From assembly GCA_964388665.1 (NCBI GenBank), contig CAYMBJ010000067.1, positions 1-20,744 of the forward strand: 20,744 nt of DNA, in the 5' to 3' direction. Both the position numbers and the translations under genes were made by a program. Under the pieces are notes generated by a model, which was given only the letters and a program-made list of their open reading frames with translations, made no database searches and was not told the origin of the DNA. Source of the DNA: CALCCV01 sp964388665. GTDB taxonomy: Bacteria > Bdellovibrionota > Bdellovibrionia > Bdellovibrionales > Bdellovibrionaceae. Each line of letters opens with the position of its first letter. Within the stretch, counting starts at the first letter, position 1. This document shows positions 1-8,722 of the stretch, one piece after another.

Positions 1-316
1 AACCGCATCGGGAGGATCACAAGATATTTTTAGTGTGGTTCAGTTCTCGCTTACGCTCCAAACCTTGTCAATCACTTTCGCGATAGCAAATGTTAAAAAA
101 TAGTTTTCTATCGGTCGAGCTATTACATATGTTCCAACGGGACTGCTTCGAAAATTTTAGATATTGATTGGCAATTCTTACCGAAAGACTCCATTACTGT
201 TTCAGTAAATTCTTTCCAATATGGGCGATCAGGACGTTTGTTATATACTTATCGCGCGACAGTTTTCTGTTAGGTGTTGGACAGATTCATGTTCGAAGCT
301 AGTTGAGCTTTAGAAA
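1..316. other. Gene-poor left edge, downstream of the HExxH protein gene
   Basis: No convincing complete gene is seen here. On the minus strand an open stretch of about 41 codons (roughly 249 down to the TAA at 123-125) reads with plausible composition: it contains RPDRPYWKEF and ends VPLEHM. A TAA closes the frame upstream and there is no start or ribosome site, so it could be a decayed gene end or chance. No strong terminator hairpin was found after the neighbouring gene. Confidence 0.3.
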
Positions 317-1333
317 TTATTGCTCTTTAAGGCTCTTTTGAAGGTTTTCAATTACATTGCGGTTTAATTCAATCGGATCGAGGCTACTGGAATCTGCGTT
401 GACGGTTGTGATTCGCTTTTCGTGATCATCCTTTAGAACATCTAGCAGTCTTAAAAAAAACATGTGCTTAGATGCTTCGGACGTTTTCGTCTTTATAATT
501 TGCCCGATAGCAGATCTTGCGGGCGCGAAGAGATCATATGGATCGAAAAATCCAACTAAGGATCTAATCCGTTCGACTTGCTGAACCCATATACTCATCT
601 CCGGAAGCCCAAACCGCAGGTCGAATGATCTCCATTCCATCGAAAGTTTAAGATTTTCACTGAGGGTAATCGGGATGGCCTTAACGGCAGTTCTAATAAT
701 GTTAAGATCGTCGCTTAATAAGACAGTTAATGAGTCAGCGGCTAGCTCGGTATAGGCTGTTCGCAGCTTCTCAACTTTTTGGAGAAGTTCAAATTCCGCC
801 TGCTTCTTTTTCGCAAGTGCACGGTATTTCTCAAGTTGGACCCTATCTTCTTGTGTGCCGTGAACTTTAAATTGAAGGTCGAAGGCAAGATCCGAATATT
901 TCCTCGAGAGGACGTAAGCTAGCTCTCGGTTTTCAAGAAAATCTCGCCAATGGCTCGAGTTTTTTCTCATGAAAGCTTCGAATATCGCGTGAGTATATTC
1001 ATGGACCAACAACGGCAGGTCCACTTCAGGTCCTAAAGTCACAGAGCATCGAATTACATTTTTTTCGGCGTTGAAGTTTGGTCCTTGGCCGGGAGTCTGA
1101 TTGATGAACTTGACGCTATTAAGGTCGATTTCCAAAGGAGACGCATAAGATCGAGTACGGATAAGCAAATCTGACATCGCTTGAGCCAGATCAGAGTCGT
1201 TCATAGATGTGAGAAATTTGGACTCGTCGGTAGCACTATCAACAGATGCCTGCTCCTCACATTTAGCTTTATTAACTACTAAGAAAGAAACCAACGTCAA
1301 AAGTAGTAGACTTAAGAGAGTTTTCGCATTCAT
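317..1333 (-). CDS. Secreted HExxH putative zinc metallopeptidase
   Basis: A 338-residue protein with a Sec-type signal peptide (residues 1-24, a Leu-rich core after MNAK). Residues 111-115 are HEYTH, a perfect HExxH zinc-binding motif in a hydrophobic helix (LLVHEYTHAIFEAF). An ELAAD segment at 196-200 could supply the third ligand (Glu196), as in gluzincin-type peptidases where a Glu lies on a later helix. The middle, about 135-190, is charged and helical. The role is inferred to be a periplasmic or extracellular peptidase; no family could be named. Some HExxH-fold proteins are inactive, so activity is unproven. The start is supported by AAGGTG seven bases upstream and a perfect TATAAT further up. 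It appears to be a single-gene transcript. Confidence 0.7.
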   Translation of the reverse strand: MNAKTLLSLLLLTLVSFLVVNKAKCEEQASVDSATDESKFLTSMNDSDLAQAMSDLLIRTRSYASPLEIDLNSVKFINQTPGQGPNFNAEKNVIRCSVTLGPEVDLPLLVHEYTHAIFEAFMRKNSSHWRDFLENRELAYVLSRKYSDLAFDLQFKVHGTQEDRVQLEKYRALAKKKQAEFELLQKVEKLRTAYTELAADSLTVLLSDDLNIIRTAVKAIPITLSENLKLSMEWRSFDLRFGLPEMSIWVQQVERIRSLVGFFDPYDLFAPARSAIGQIIKTKTSEASKHMFFLRLLDVLKDDHEKRITTVNADSSSLDPIELNRNVIENLQKSLKEQ

Positions 1334-1360
1334 CAGGCACCTTTTCCATCTTTAGGCGAA

Positions 1361-1366
1361 ATTATA
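1361..1366 (-). promoter_or_regulatory. Probable -10 element for the HExxH protein gene
   Basis: The minus strand reads TATAAT, a perfect sigma-70 -10 hexamer, about 28 bases before the ATG at 1333. The segment 17-18 bases upstream has no good TTGACA match, so the promoter may be weak or activator-dependent. Confidence 0.45.
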
Positions 1367-1403
1367 GCGGATTTAAATCTTCGGAGCGAACGTGATGATT
1401 TTG

Positions 1404-1472
1404 ACAGGTAAAAAGTTCAAGGCGAAATTGGCACCCCGAACGCATGTCAACAATTCTCTACGTTGCCTGTTT
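1404..1472 (+). repeat. Dispersed intergenic element, copy A
   Basis: Blocks in order: AGGTAAA (1406), AATTGGCACCCCGAACGCA (1426-1444) and GCCTGTT (1465-1471). The middle block matches copy B (12272-12290) at 16 of 19 positions. Block spacing also agrees with copies B and C once an 8-base insertion after AGGTAAA is allowed. It lies beyond the 3' end of the minus-strand rhomboid gene. The rest of the 347-base gap 1334-1680 holds the promoter of the HExxH gene and no supported gene. Confidence 0.45.
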
Positions 1473-1660
1473 TTACAGTTTGGGCGGCGCCGCAGATCCA
1501 GTCAGGTATGAGATAGAACTACAAACTTGCAGACTTGGCCTGTCATTTGAATAAGTGCCAATACTTCCGCCAGTCAGATCTGAATCGCTACTCTGAGAAA
1601 CTCGGGAGTTGGAGGCTCATCGACGGCTTGCTCAGTATGGTAGGATTTCCTCAGCCAATT

Positions 1661-1700
1661 TCAAGATCGCGTTTCATTTTTCAGGATCGCGTTTCATTTC
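1661..1700 (+). repeat. 20-bp tandem duplication at the rhomboid 3' end
   Basis: Positions 1661-1680 and 1681-1700 are adjacent copies of one 20-base unit (core gatcgcgtttcatt), identical at 18 of 20 positions. On the minus strand the right copy carries the last codons and TGA stop of the rhomboid gene; the left copy repeats them just past the stop. This looks like a local slippage duplication. Confidence 0.8.
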
Positions 1701-2628
1701 TTGGTAAAGCGGTTCGATATTTGCTGAAGCTCAAAGAGTGAGTGATCAGCGCCGTGCAGGCTCCTGCGATCCAGCCGCCGAGATGGGCTGTATAGCCAAC
1801 CGATTCAAATCCCAGTCCTGCCTGACTTGACCAGCCGACGATGTCGCTGATCAGACTGATAGGTATCAACACCCAAACTGGCAAAAATACATAACCATAA
1901 TGGTTTTGGAATGGCGAAAAGAAGTAAAAAAAACGTAGAATTCGTCGCGGTTGAATCACCAAAATGTAACCTAGGATTCCCGTGATGGCTGCACTTGCCC
2001 CCACCAGAGGGAGTTCTGCGCCAGTCTCTTTTATATAAAACAGGGCGCCGCCAATTCCGGATAAAAAGTAGAGTGGTAGGAGTTGCCAGCCGATGAGACT
2101 TTCTACGATAAAGCCAGCCAACACGAGCAGGATCATGTTGTTGAGAAGGTGCCAAAAATCATAATGTACAAATTGGTATGTCAAAAACTCAATCCCGTGC
2201 CGCTCCTTTGAGACACCGAAACGATGCATGGTGCTGGCCAAGAGATTTTTTCTAAAATCCGCAGCCATGCTTTGCAGTTGTTTGGCGCGGATTTTATCCC
2301 CGCGGACAATGGCAAATTGGTCTTCGCTGTATGCCGTGACAAAGTCTGCATCTCGAAGGGCCTTTTCTCCCAAGGAATCATAAAAAGATGGGTGATCTCT
2401 ATAGGAGAAATACTGCTCCCATTTGGGCGTCATCTTGTCCGCCAAATATTGAGAGTAGATGTGACCGATGACTTCAAGGTCTTTCTGCGCTGGCACTGTG
2501 AACTTTTTCTCCTGCATCTGCGCATCCAAGGTAAAAATAAAGTGGACACAGATATTGAGGGCGAGCAGGCACCAGGTCCACGGATACTCTTTCCAGTGAT
2601 TTTTGAGGATTCCGGCGGGAAAGATCAT
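1681..2628 (-). CDS. Rhomboid family intramembrane serine protease
   Basis: A 315-residue integral membrane protease that would cut transmembrane segments of other proteins within the membrane. An N-terminal TM segment (about 17-35) is followed by a soluble region of about 110 residues, then the rhomboid core. The core has FVHYDFWHLLNNM at 153-165 (the HxxxxHxxxN pattern of TM2), GASAAITG at 210-217 with nucleophile Ser212 (GxSx), and AHLGG at 281-285 with His282 completing the Ser-His dyad. All hallmark residues are present, so it should be active. The ATG at 2626-2628 overlaps the stop of the upstream RDD gene as ATGA, indicating translational coupling. The long soluble stretch between TM1 and the core is unusual for minimal bacterial rhomboids. 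The substrate is unknown. Confidence 0.9.
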   Translation of the reverse strand: MIFPAGILKNHWKEYPWTWCLLALNICVHFIFTLDAQMQEKKFTVPAQKDLEVIGHIYSQYLADKMTPKWEQYFSYRDHPSFYDSLGEKALRDADFVTAYSEDQFAIVRGDKIRAKQLQSMAADFRKNLLASTMHRFGVSKERHGIEFLTYQFVHYDFWHLLNNMILLVLAGFIVESLIGWQLLPLYFLSGIGGALFYIKETGAELPLVGASAAITGILGYILVIQPRRILRFFYFFSPFQNHYGYVFLPVWVLIPISLISDIVGWSSQAGLGFESVGYTAHLGGWIAGACTALITHSLSFSKYRTALPRNETRS

Positions 2629-3956
2629 TTATTTAAAAACCTCTTTTGAAAATCCACTAAGAGTTCTTTGTTGGTCTCTGAAGGGGCTGAAGTTGTTGAG
2701 TCATTTTCTAAATTTGCCGCGGCGGCTGGAGTGCGCTCCGTTTTCTTTTCTTTAGGAACGTGGTTAAGCTTGGTCAACCCAGCTGCGGATGGTGCCAAAT
2801 CATCTAGCCCAAGCAATTTCCACATCGCGCGCACTTGTAGACGATCAGCAAGTACGACAAGGCTCTCGTCTTCGCGAAGTTCCTGGATCAGTGGCAGGGT
2901 TTTGGCAAATTGCTGTTTTTGAATTGCTGTTTCTACCATCAATAATTTTACAAGGTGATTGTTGATTCCAGAGTTTTTTAGGAGGTTTTCGCGATCTTCC
3001 GATCCTGAGAGCATATACTTTGATACGGTACAGGCTTCTGAGTCGGGGTAACTTTTGCAGGCTTCAAGAAGATACTCCTCCTTTGAACTCCGATCAGGGC
3101 TGGCCATGGCTTTAGCAAAGTACCCCCAGCCGTGGACGGTCTCTACGGATTGCGATTCGCTCCAGAGAACATAGTCGCCCAACTCTTCCATGCAGGACTT
3201 GGACTCGAGTTTAGCTATGCCTTTGGTGAGAATTCTGTCTATGTAGGCCTCAAGGTCGCTTTCGTCGTCGGGCTGCTCAAGGCAGCTCTGCAGGTCGGCG
3301 TCTGGACTCATTATGGGTGAGTCGAGGAGGCTGTCCTGAATTTTGTAATAGGCAAGGCCAAAGGTTCCTAGTATCACGAGCGACATTGACAGGATCCAGC
3401 GATAAAGAATATGTGATTCAATTTTCGATGGTGCGAGATCCGTTCGCGACTTTTCCGTGTACAGATTGAGATCGCAGATTTTGTCGTAGACAGCCTGGCG
3501 CCGAGGGTTGGCTAAAATTTCGAAAAAAGGAATTCCTAAAAAAGCAAAGCTGAGCCACCACAAGAGAAAGCGCAGAGCGTATTTATAATAGGAGGGTTCT
3601 TCTGCCGGCCCACCATCACTGACGTTGCGGCTATTGAGAAGCTGCATTCGCATCAAGCGCTGCCCAGGTGTTCCTTTAAAAGCATAACACCAAGCCGCCA
3701 AAAACAAGGTGCTAAGACCAACATAAATAAATGAAATATTCAAATAGATCATCACCATGCGAATGGCGTTGGAGCCTAGAGCCTGATCCACTTTCAACAC
3801 CCTAAACATAGGAATGGCCGCCAGCGAAACAAAAGGCATCACCAAAAAGGCGTCAAAAAAGGCAGCGAGAATTCGATCTTGTATTGGCGCATAGAGTTTT
3901 TTTGGATGATCACGATCTGGGTTTGAATTTACTTTGCCGATCTCTTCAATAACCAT
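2625..3956 (-). CDS. RDD family membrane protein with long soluble C-terminal region
   Basis: A 443-residue protein whose first ~165 residues form an RDD domain: Arg28 and Asp35 in the first TM helix (QDRILAAFFDAFL), the inter-helix GTPGQRLMRMQL motif at 95-106, and RRQAVYDKICD at 152-162. Predicted TM segments lie near 30-52, 66-90, 128-147 and 186-205. Residues 220-400 are soluble, helical and Cys-containing, possibly TPR-like, then a Ser/Thr/Ala-rich linker leads to a basic tail. RDD proteins have been linked to ion or solute transport, but most, like this one, have no assigned function. It is the first gene of a two-gene operon with the rhomboid, overlapping by four bases. A physical or substrate link between the two is inferred from that coupling only. 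Confidence 0.82.
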   Translation of the reverse strand: MVIEEIGKVNSNPDRDHPKKLYAPIQDRILAAFFDAFLVMPFVSLAAIPMFRVLKVDQALGSNAIRMVMIYLNISFIYVGLSTLFLAAWCYAFKGTPGQRLMRMQLLNSRNVSDGGPAEEPSYYKYALRFLLWWLSFAFLGIPFFEILANPRRQAVYDKICDLNLYTEKSRTDLAPSKIESHILYRWILSMSLVILGTFGLAYYKIQDSLLDSPIMSPDADLQSCLEQPDDESDLEAYIDRILTKGIAKLESKSCMEELGDYVLWSESQSVETVHGWGYFAKAMASPDRSSKEEYLLEACKSYPDSEACTVSKYMLSGSEDRENLLKNSGINNHLVKLLMVETAIQKQQFAKTLPLIQELREDESLVVLADRLQVRAMWKLLGLDDLAPSAAGLTKLNHVPKEKKTERTPAAAANLENDSTTSAPSETNKELLVDFQKRFLNK

Positions 3957-4152
3957 GAAATCTCATCGGCATTAGGTGAAAACACTTTACCATTTTGATA
4001 CACGTTTGACGAAGGACTGAGCGGAATCGCAGCGTTGGGTCTGCTGGTGCGTTCTCTTTAATATATTAAAAGCGATTGTGGCCTTGAAGCCGGACGAAGG
4101 GAGGGTTCAGGTCTTGTGGTCCTAGCCCGCTGCAATGCGGTCACAAGGACTC

Positions 4153-6669
4153 TTAGGGCGAATAGAAATACTTAAGGTAGTAAGAGGGCGCTTGAAAGCG
4201 CACGTACAGCTGATCTTTGATGCACTGATCTGGCGGAAAAAGGGGGGCGGTGCTAATGTCTGGGTCTGAGAGAACGGGTAGAGCGACAGTGGCTGCATCA
4301 ACATCAACGACATTGATCCAACGTAGACCTTTGCCTGGTCTCAAATTTGCGAAATCTGTTTGATCGGCCTCACGAAGTTTTGGCGAGGTCACCAAGTAAC
4401 GATCTATGGATCGCTCATTGCAAATCCAGCTTCCTGCCTCTTCATGCTCGGCAATTTCTGGATCTGTGCACTCTCGTCCGAATTGGAAACGGGGATCCAT
4501 AAATCCAGAAGTGTAGCGCCCCAGAAGTTCCAATCCTGCGCCGACATCCAAAGTTTCACTTTCCTGAATGTCAAGAACCTCTCGGTAGAGATTTCCTTGA
4601 TGTCGAATCTGTAAGCGGCGTTCTGTTCCGGCGCCGATGTATCCCTGCTCTTCTTTCGAGTCTGGAGTTCCCAGTGCGCGCAGACCCAAGTGACACCTGT
4701 CTAGCTGACTCTTTGCTAGAGCTGGCAGATTGGCCATCGCAAAATCCTTTGCCTGCAAACGCAAAGCCGAATCAAGAGTCAGCACGCGCACTTTGTCCTT
4801 AGAGCTCAGGGCCGCGATCAAGAGGTCTCGATGGATCCTGTTCGTGCTGGAGGGAATGGGCAAGTGGGGTTTGATAAAAAACTCGCCGTAGCTATTGAAG
4901 CTTGCTAAAGTTTTCATTGAGAAGCTTTTGGGTTCAAAGCCAAAAACTTCCACTTCGTAGTTAAGATTGAAGCCTTCAGGATTTTTGGGAAAATCTTCGT
5001 TAATGGGAAAGAATGAATTCTGATCCGTAAATTTACCTGAATGGAAGTATGTTTGATAGTAGTGATGTTTGACCCGTAATGCAGTGGAATTGTAACCAGA
5101 AACTTTAGACAGTAGAGCATTGTCCATTATGAGCGCGACGAAGGCATCTGGCTTCTCAGGAGTGATTTTAATTTTTTTCTTATTGATGATGAATTTGCGA
5201 TGATAACCGATGGGCGTGATCAATTTGAATTCATTGGTAAAGTTGGATATTTTTTTCATAAACAATTTTTGTTTTTCTTCGTTTGAAAAGAAATTGAGAT
5301 TGTCTGAAAGGTGATTAGTTTTTACATTGTTGTAATCATCATTATTATTATCAATACGGGTGACTTCGCTATTCTTAGAGTCTGTTGGTTCGCTGGCTTC
5401 CGTAGATTGGGAGAGCTCCGCAAGTGTGCTGTCTAAGATTTTTGAAAGGTAGGTCATTGCAGGATGGCTCGGACTGTTTTCTGGCGTGACGCCGGTTAAA
5501 GCCAATTTGCCTAGCAGCGGGGCGTGAATAGCATTGATCGGAGCAAAGTTATTGCTCAAGTGGGTTCGGCCCACAAAGCTTGGTCGATCTTTAGTAGGGT
5601 TTTCAATGTTAAATAAGAAATCGGGTCTGGCTTCAGACGGAGTGACCACCAAATCAAGCTCATGCTCAGCGGGTGTGAAGGCCAAATTGACAGCGATCTC
5701 CTTCGCGTTTTTATTTTTAATCAAGTCTCCAATGTACCCAGCCATATTGTACACACGCAAAGAACTGCTGTAGCGTGACTTCCAAACATTGTGACCGTCC
5801 CAGAGTTGCCATGCCGGTCGATTCAACAGCCATAGGCGAAGCAGTGATGTTGAGCGACTGCCAGTTGCCAGATTTTCTGTCTGAACCTTTGGAATCTCTT
5901 CGCGAGCGAGCCCAGTTAGTCGTTTTCTTAAAGGCGTTTCTAGCGCGTTGGCCATGGGTGAGCCCCAAAAGGGCGTTCCGAAGGTGACGAGGTTGCGAAT
6001 GTTTGGTGGCGTCGGCCTGTTTTCGTAATAGCGCAGATGTCGATCCAGCTTTTCTTCGATGATTTGCTCCTGTCCATCGGCCCTTTCGAGACCTGAAATA
6101 CCATCGGATTGGGAGCATCGATTGTCTGCACGAACAGACTCCAATCGCGTCATCATACAGGAATTCAAGTAGTTCATTGCGACAATGCCACCCTGACTGT
6201 GAGCTACGATTGTATAGGTCGTGTTTAATGAAACGGGATGTTTGAATGTCTGATTAGGATTGTCATTGTTAATTTTATTATGATTTAGGTCTTTGAGCTG
6301 TTCTTCGATTAAGAAGCTCACAATTTCTGCTTTGATGATTTGTGCGAATTGATAGGAGTGAAGCTCCTGGGAGGCATCGCTTCCTATTGAGGGATATTCG
6401 AGCCGCTTAACCCGCAGGTTATGACTCGCATATTTTTGCGCGATGATCTCCGGAAGGTTCTGCCATGCAGATCCGTCGTCACGGTAGCCATGAATAAAAA
6501 AAACAATGTGTGGTGGTGCTGCATAGTTGATTTCGGTTATTTTTGTAGAGGCTGCGGACCTGTCCAGAAAGCGCTCGCCCACACTTCTGGTCGGCGAGCT
6601 GCAGCTCAGCGACCCAAGGCAAATGGTAAGGAGTAGGCAGGCAGCAATGTTTGAATTCTTAATCATCAT
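4153..6669 (-). CDS. Exported lipase-like alpha/beta hydrolase, probable lipoprotein
   Basis: An 838-residue protein. The N-terminus has a hydrophobic signal ending LGSLSCSS; Cys23 is a likely lipidation site, although the lipobox is not canonical. The N-terminal half is a serine-hydrolase domain: FFIHGYRDDGSAW at 57-69 (oxyanion strand and loop) and VAHSQGG at 155-161 with nucleophile Ser158. Asp339 in ELDLVV and His382 in NAIHAP are the likely acid and base. This resembles PGAP1/lipase-type esterases. A polar Asn/Asp-rich linker (about 430-460) separates a C-terminal half of nearly 380 residues that I do not recognise. The substrate is unknown; a lipid or ester in the envelope or environment is plausible. 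It is last in the run transcribed from 9183, though the 159-base gap upstream may hold its own promoter. Confidence 0.8.
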   Translation of the reverse strand: MMIKNSNIAACLLLTICLGSLSCSSPTRSVGERFLDRSAASTKITEINYAAPPHIVFFIHGYRDDGSAWQNLPEIIAQKYASHNLRVKRLEYPSIGSDASQELHSYQFAQIIKAEIVSFLIEEQLKDLNHNKINNDNPNQTFKHPVSLNTTYTIVAHSQGGIVAMNYLNSCMMTRLESVRADNRCSQSDGISGLERADGQEQIIEEKLDRHLRYYENRPTPPNIRNLVTFGTPFWGSPMANALETPLRKRLTGLAREEIPKVQTENLATGSRSTSLLRLWLLNRPAWQLWDGHNVWKSRYSSSLRVYNMAGYIGDLIKNKNAKEIAVNLAFTPAEHELDLVVTPSEARPDFLFNIENPTKDRPSFVGRTHLSNNFAPINAIHAPLLGKLALTGVTPENSPSHPAMTYLSKILDSTLAELSQSTEASEPTDSKNSEVTRIDNNNDDYNNVKTNHLSDNLNFFSNEEKQKLFMKKISNFTNEFKLITPIGYHRKFIINKKKIKITPEKPDAFVALIMDNALLSKVSGYNSTALRVKHHYYQTYFHSGKFTDQNSFFPINEDFPKNPEGFNLNYEVEVFGFEPKSFSMKTLASFNSYGEFFIKPHLPIPSSTNRIHRDLLIAALSSKDKVRVLTLDSALRLQAKDFAMANLPALAKSQLDRCHLGLRALGTPDSKEEQGYIGAGTERRLQIRHQGNLYREVLDIQESETLDVGAGLELLGRYTSGFMDPRFQFGRECTDPEIAEHEEAGSWICNERSIDRYLVTSPKLREADQTDFANLRPGKGLRWINVVDVDAATVALPVLSDPDISTAPLFPPDQCIKDQLYVRFQAPSYYLKYFYSP

Positions 6670-6828
6670 AATTGAGGATATCCCAATTGATTAAAAAAAT
6701 ATGTTTGGTAATTCTTGGAACATTGTGAATGATAAAAAACTCTACCAATGTCGAGAGTTGTCAAAAATGACTTAATTTACTTTTGGCCGGGTTAATAGAT
6801 GCTCCAGAGACAGATCTTGAAGCAAAAA

Positions 6829-7392
6829 TCAATTCGCAGAAAATTGTACAGATTTGACCTGACCGTTGCCGTTCAATTTGAATTTAGCAAGGCCAACAAC
6901 TTGCGCAGCTTGACTCAAAAGTTTGTAGACCTCTTCGCCCTCATCAACGCCCACAAATTGGGCTTCAACAGCGGACTCTGCAATCACATCTTTAAATTTC
7001 AATAAAAAACCAACTTTGTTATCGATGCTGATTAAGTCTTCAGTATTCTGTCCTAAATACTCAATGGCTTCCACCTGTCCAAGTGCAGAAAGCTTGGCGC
7101 CGTACTTGCCTTCAAAAAAACCAAACACCAATTCATCATGTAAAGATGGCTTAGTGCCCACGACCGCATCACTTGTGCTATTGGTGTTGTAGGACTCAAT
7201 GAGCTCTCGTTCCCAGTCAATTTGCGACGCAGAGGAAACACTAGCGATCGAGGCCACATTGCGGTCACTGGCATTTGTCGTGGTCCAGCTCTTAAGCACC
7301 AGTTCGTTGAAGGTGACACCTAAGACCAGGATAGCTCCGAGAGCCAAGACAAATAGATTTTTCTTACTTCGATTTGAAATCGCATCGCTCAT
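6829..7392 (-). CDS. Small membrane-anchored protein of unknown function
   Basis: A 187-residue protein with a short basic cytoplasmic N-terminus, one TM anchor at about 11-29 (LFVLALGAILVLGVTFNEL), and a predicted periplasmic domain of about 150 residues. No catalytic motif or known family was recognised. The ATG follows GGTGAG at a good distance. It lies 97 bases downstream of the S41 peptidase gene on the same strand and could be co-transcribed with it and the Fis-type regulator. It might be a peptidase partner or substrate, but only position suggests this. Confidence 0.65.
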   Translation of the reverse strand: MSDAISNRSKKNLFVLALGAILVLGVTFNELVLKSWTTTNASDRNVASIASVSSASQIDWERELIESYNTNSTSDAVVGTKPSLHDELVFGFFEGKYGAKLSALGQVEAIEYLGQNTEDLISIDNKVGFLLKFKDVIAESAVEAQFVGVDEGEEVYKLLSQAAQVVGLAKFKLNGNGQVKSVQFSAN

Positions 7393-7454
7393 TAGCTCAC
7401 CTCTATTGATTTTTACTCGCCGTGTCTCTTTAGACTAACAAAGAATCCGCGCCG

Positions 7455-7471
7455 GATCTAGAAATTAGATC
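7455..7471. repeat. Short perfect hairpin between S41 peptidase and small membrane protein genes
   Basis: GATCTA and TAGATC flank a 5-base loop, giving a 6-bp perfect stem just beyond the S41 gene stop. No T-run follows in the minus-strand direction, so it is not a standard terminator. It may be an mRNA processing or stability element, or chance. Confidence 0.3.
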
Positions 7472-7489
7472 GGGAACCACAAAAAAAAA

Positions 7490-8722
7490 TCAATATTGCA
7501 TGGATTTTTCTAGCCATTCATCGTGTCCCGATTTGATACCCATCTTGGTCCACTCAAGAGTCTCAGATAGAGACACTCCGAGTCCTTCAATCTGGTGACC
7601 CTTTGCGCTGACATAAATGGCCTCTGGAATAGACAGATTTACACCTTCTCCCCACTCGAGCATTGGATACCAGACGCTCACAAGGAGCTCGCCAGAGGAG
7701 GGCTCGCCAAAAACGTCTGCGTTCGAAAGTTCATAGAAAGCCTGTGCCACCAACTCTGATGTGGAGGCGGTTTCGCGGTCCACCAAAACCACCAGTCTTT
7801 TGGGTTCAGCGAGGCAAAATGCTGGAGTAAAAGTTTCTAATTCCAACTGAAAGCTGTTCTCTAAAGAGGCGATCTGTTGCGCATCATTGAGATTGTCAAC
7901 GAGTGTGGTGATCTCCAAGTTCTCTTGGCGCGGTCGCTCAAGATAGCCGATGCGCTGAGGTCTACATAAAAAATAACTCAGCAGACGGAGTCCAGCAACA
8001 AAGTTGCCGCCCGAATTACCGCGCAAATCTACAACCCATTTGTAAGGTTGGTACCTCTCATTACGAAACAGTTTATTGAGGACACTCCATTCAAAAAATT
8101 CTTTGCGAAAGGATTCGACTCGCAATAGGCGCCACTGAGAATTTAAGTTAATGAGCTTTAGGGATTGATCGCGTTCAAATTTCATTGGAGCTACGCTCAC
8201 AAGGAAGTCTTTAGAATTGCGACGAATAAGAAATTCCCCACCTGACTTCTGTGCTTCATAGGTGCTCGGCACGTCATTGTTAATGGAAAGAATCTGATCG
8301 CCTCTCTTCAGTCCTGCCTTATCGGCGGCTGAATTGGCAAAGACACGAAAGATAAGTAGTTCGCCCTCAACAAATTGGCTGAGGATTCCCGTCGTATTCG
8401 ATTCAGAGGTCCAAATCTCTTCGGTTTCGGCGGGTTCGTAGAGACCCACATGAGAGACATGAAACTCATCAAGCAGCTGTCGGGCCGCTGCCAAAATCTG
8501 TTTAGAATCAGCGTGCTTAAGCTGTGCTGATCGTTGTAAACAATTGCGACGCCACTGCTCTAACTCTGGAGAGAGCTCAAAGTAGTTGTCGTAAAGCAAG
8601 CCACAAAAACGATTCAGTGGTCCGTCCCAAAGGTGAAAGGCACCCAAAAAAGTGCCTTCAAACGCCAGAACTGCAATAGCAATCCCGATGCAAATTCGAA
8701 TTTGGAAACGGCCAAATATCAC
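7490..8722 (-). CDS. S41 family peptidase with PDZ domain, catalytic Lys replaced
   Basis: A 410-residue protein with an N-terminal membrane anchor or signal (about 9-30), a PDZ domain (about 115-180, with the binding loop near GILSQFVEGELLIFRV and AGLKRGDQILSI), and an S41 (tail-specific/CtpA-type) domain. DLRGNSGG at 232-239 is the family signature. RETASTSELV places Ser320 at the nucleophile position. The general-base Lys that follows 25 residues later in Prc and CtpA (in a GKG-type loop) is Glu345 here (GEPSSGEL). It may therefore be inactive, or may use another base as in non-CTP members of S41. The start is GTG, overlapping the stop of the upstream regulator gene as GTGA, so the two are translationally coupled. 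The predicted location is the periplasm. Confidence 0.85.
   Translation of the reverse strand: MIFGRFQIRICIGIAIAVLAFEGTFLGAFHLWDGPLNRFCGLLYDNYFELSPELEQWRRNCLQRSAQLKHADSKQILAAARQLLDEFHVSHVGLYEPAETEEIWTSESNTTGILSQFVEGELLIFRVFANSAADKAGLKRGDQILSINNDVPSTYEAQKSGGEFLIRRNSKDFLVSVAPMKFERDQSLKLINLNSQWRLLRVESFRKEFFEWSVLNKLFRNERYQPYKWVVDLRGNSGGNFVAGLRLLSYFLCRPQRIGYLERPRQENLEITTLVDNLNDAQQIASLENSFQLELETFTPAFCLAEPKRLVVLVDRETASTSELVAQAFYELSNADVFGEPSSGELLVSVWYPMLEWGEGVNLSIPEAIYVSAKGHQIEGLGVSLSETLEWTKMGIKSGHDEWLEKSMQY

Noticed and set aside
1535..1741. A 68-codon plus-strand open frame
   Set aside because: It overlaps the rhomboid 3' end and the tandem duplication, and has no ribosome site or recognisable family.
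4085..4160. A tRNA-like or terminator-like fold around GTCTTGTGGTCC and GGTCACAAGGAC
   Set aside because: The arms pair only with gaps, and no T-arm or anticodon arrangement fits a tRNA.
6745..6766. An operator-like AACTCT / AGAGTT inverted pair upstream of the lipase-like gene
   Set aside because: Six-base arms around 10 bases are expected by chance, and no regulator could be tied to them.
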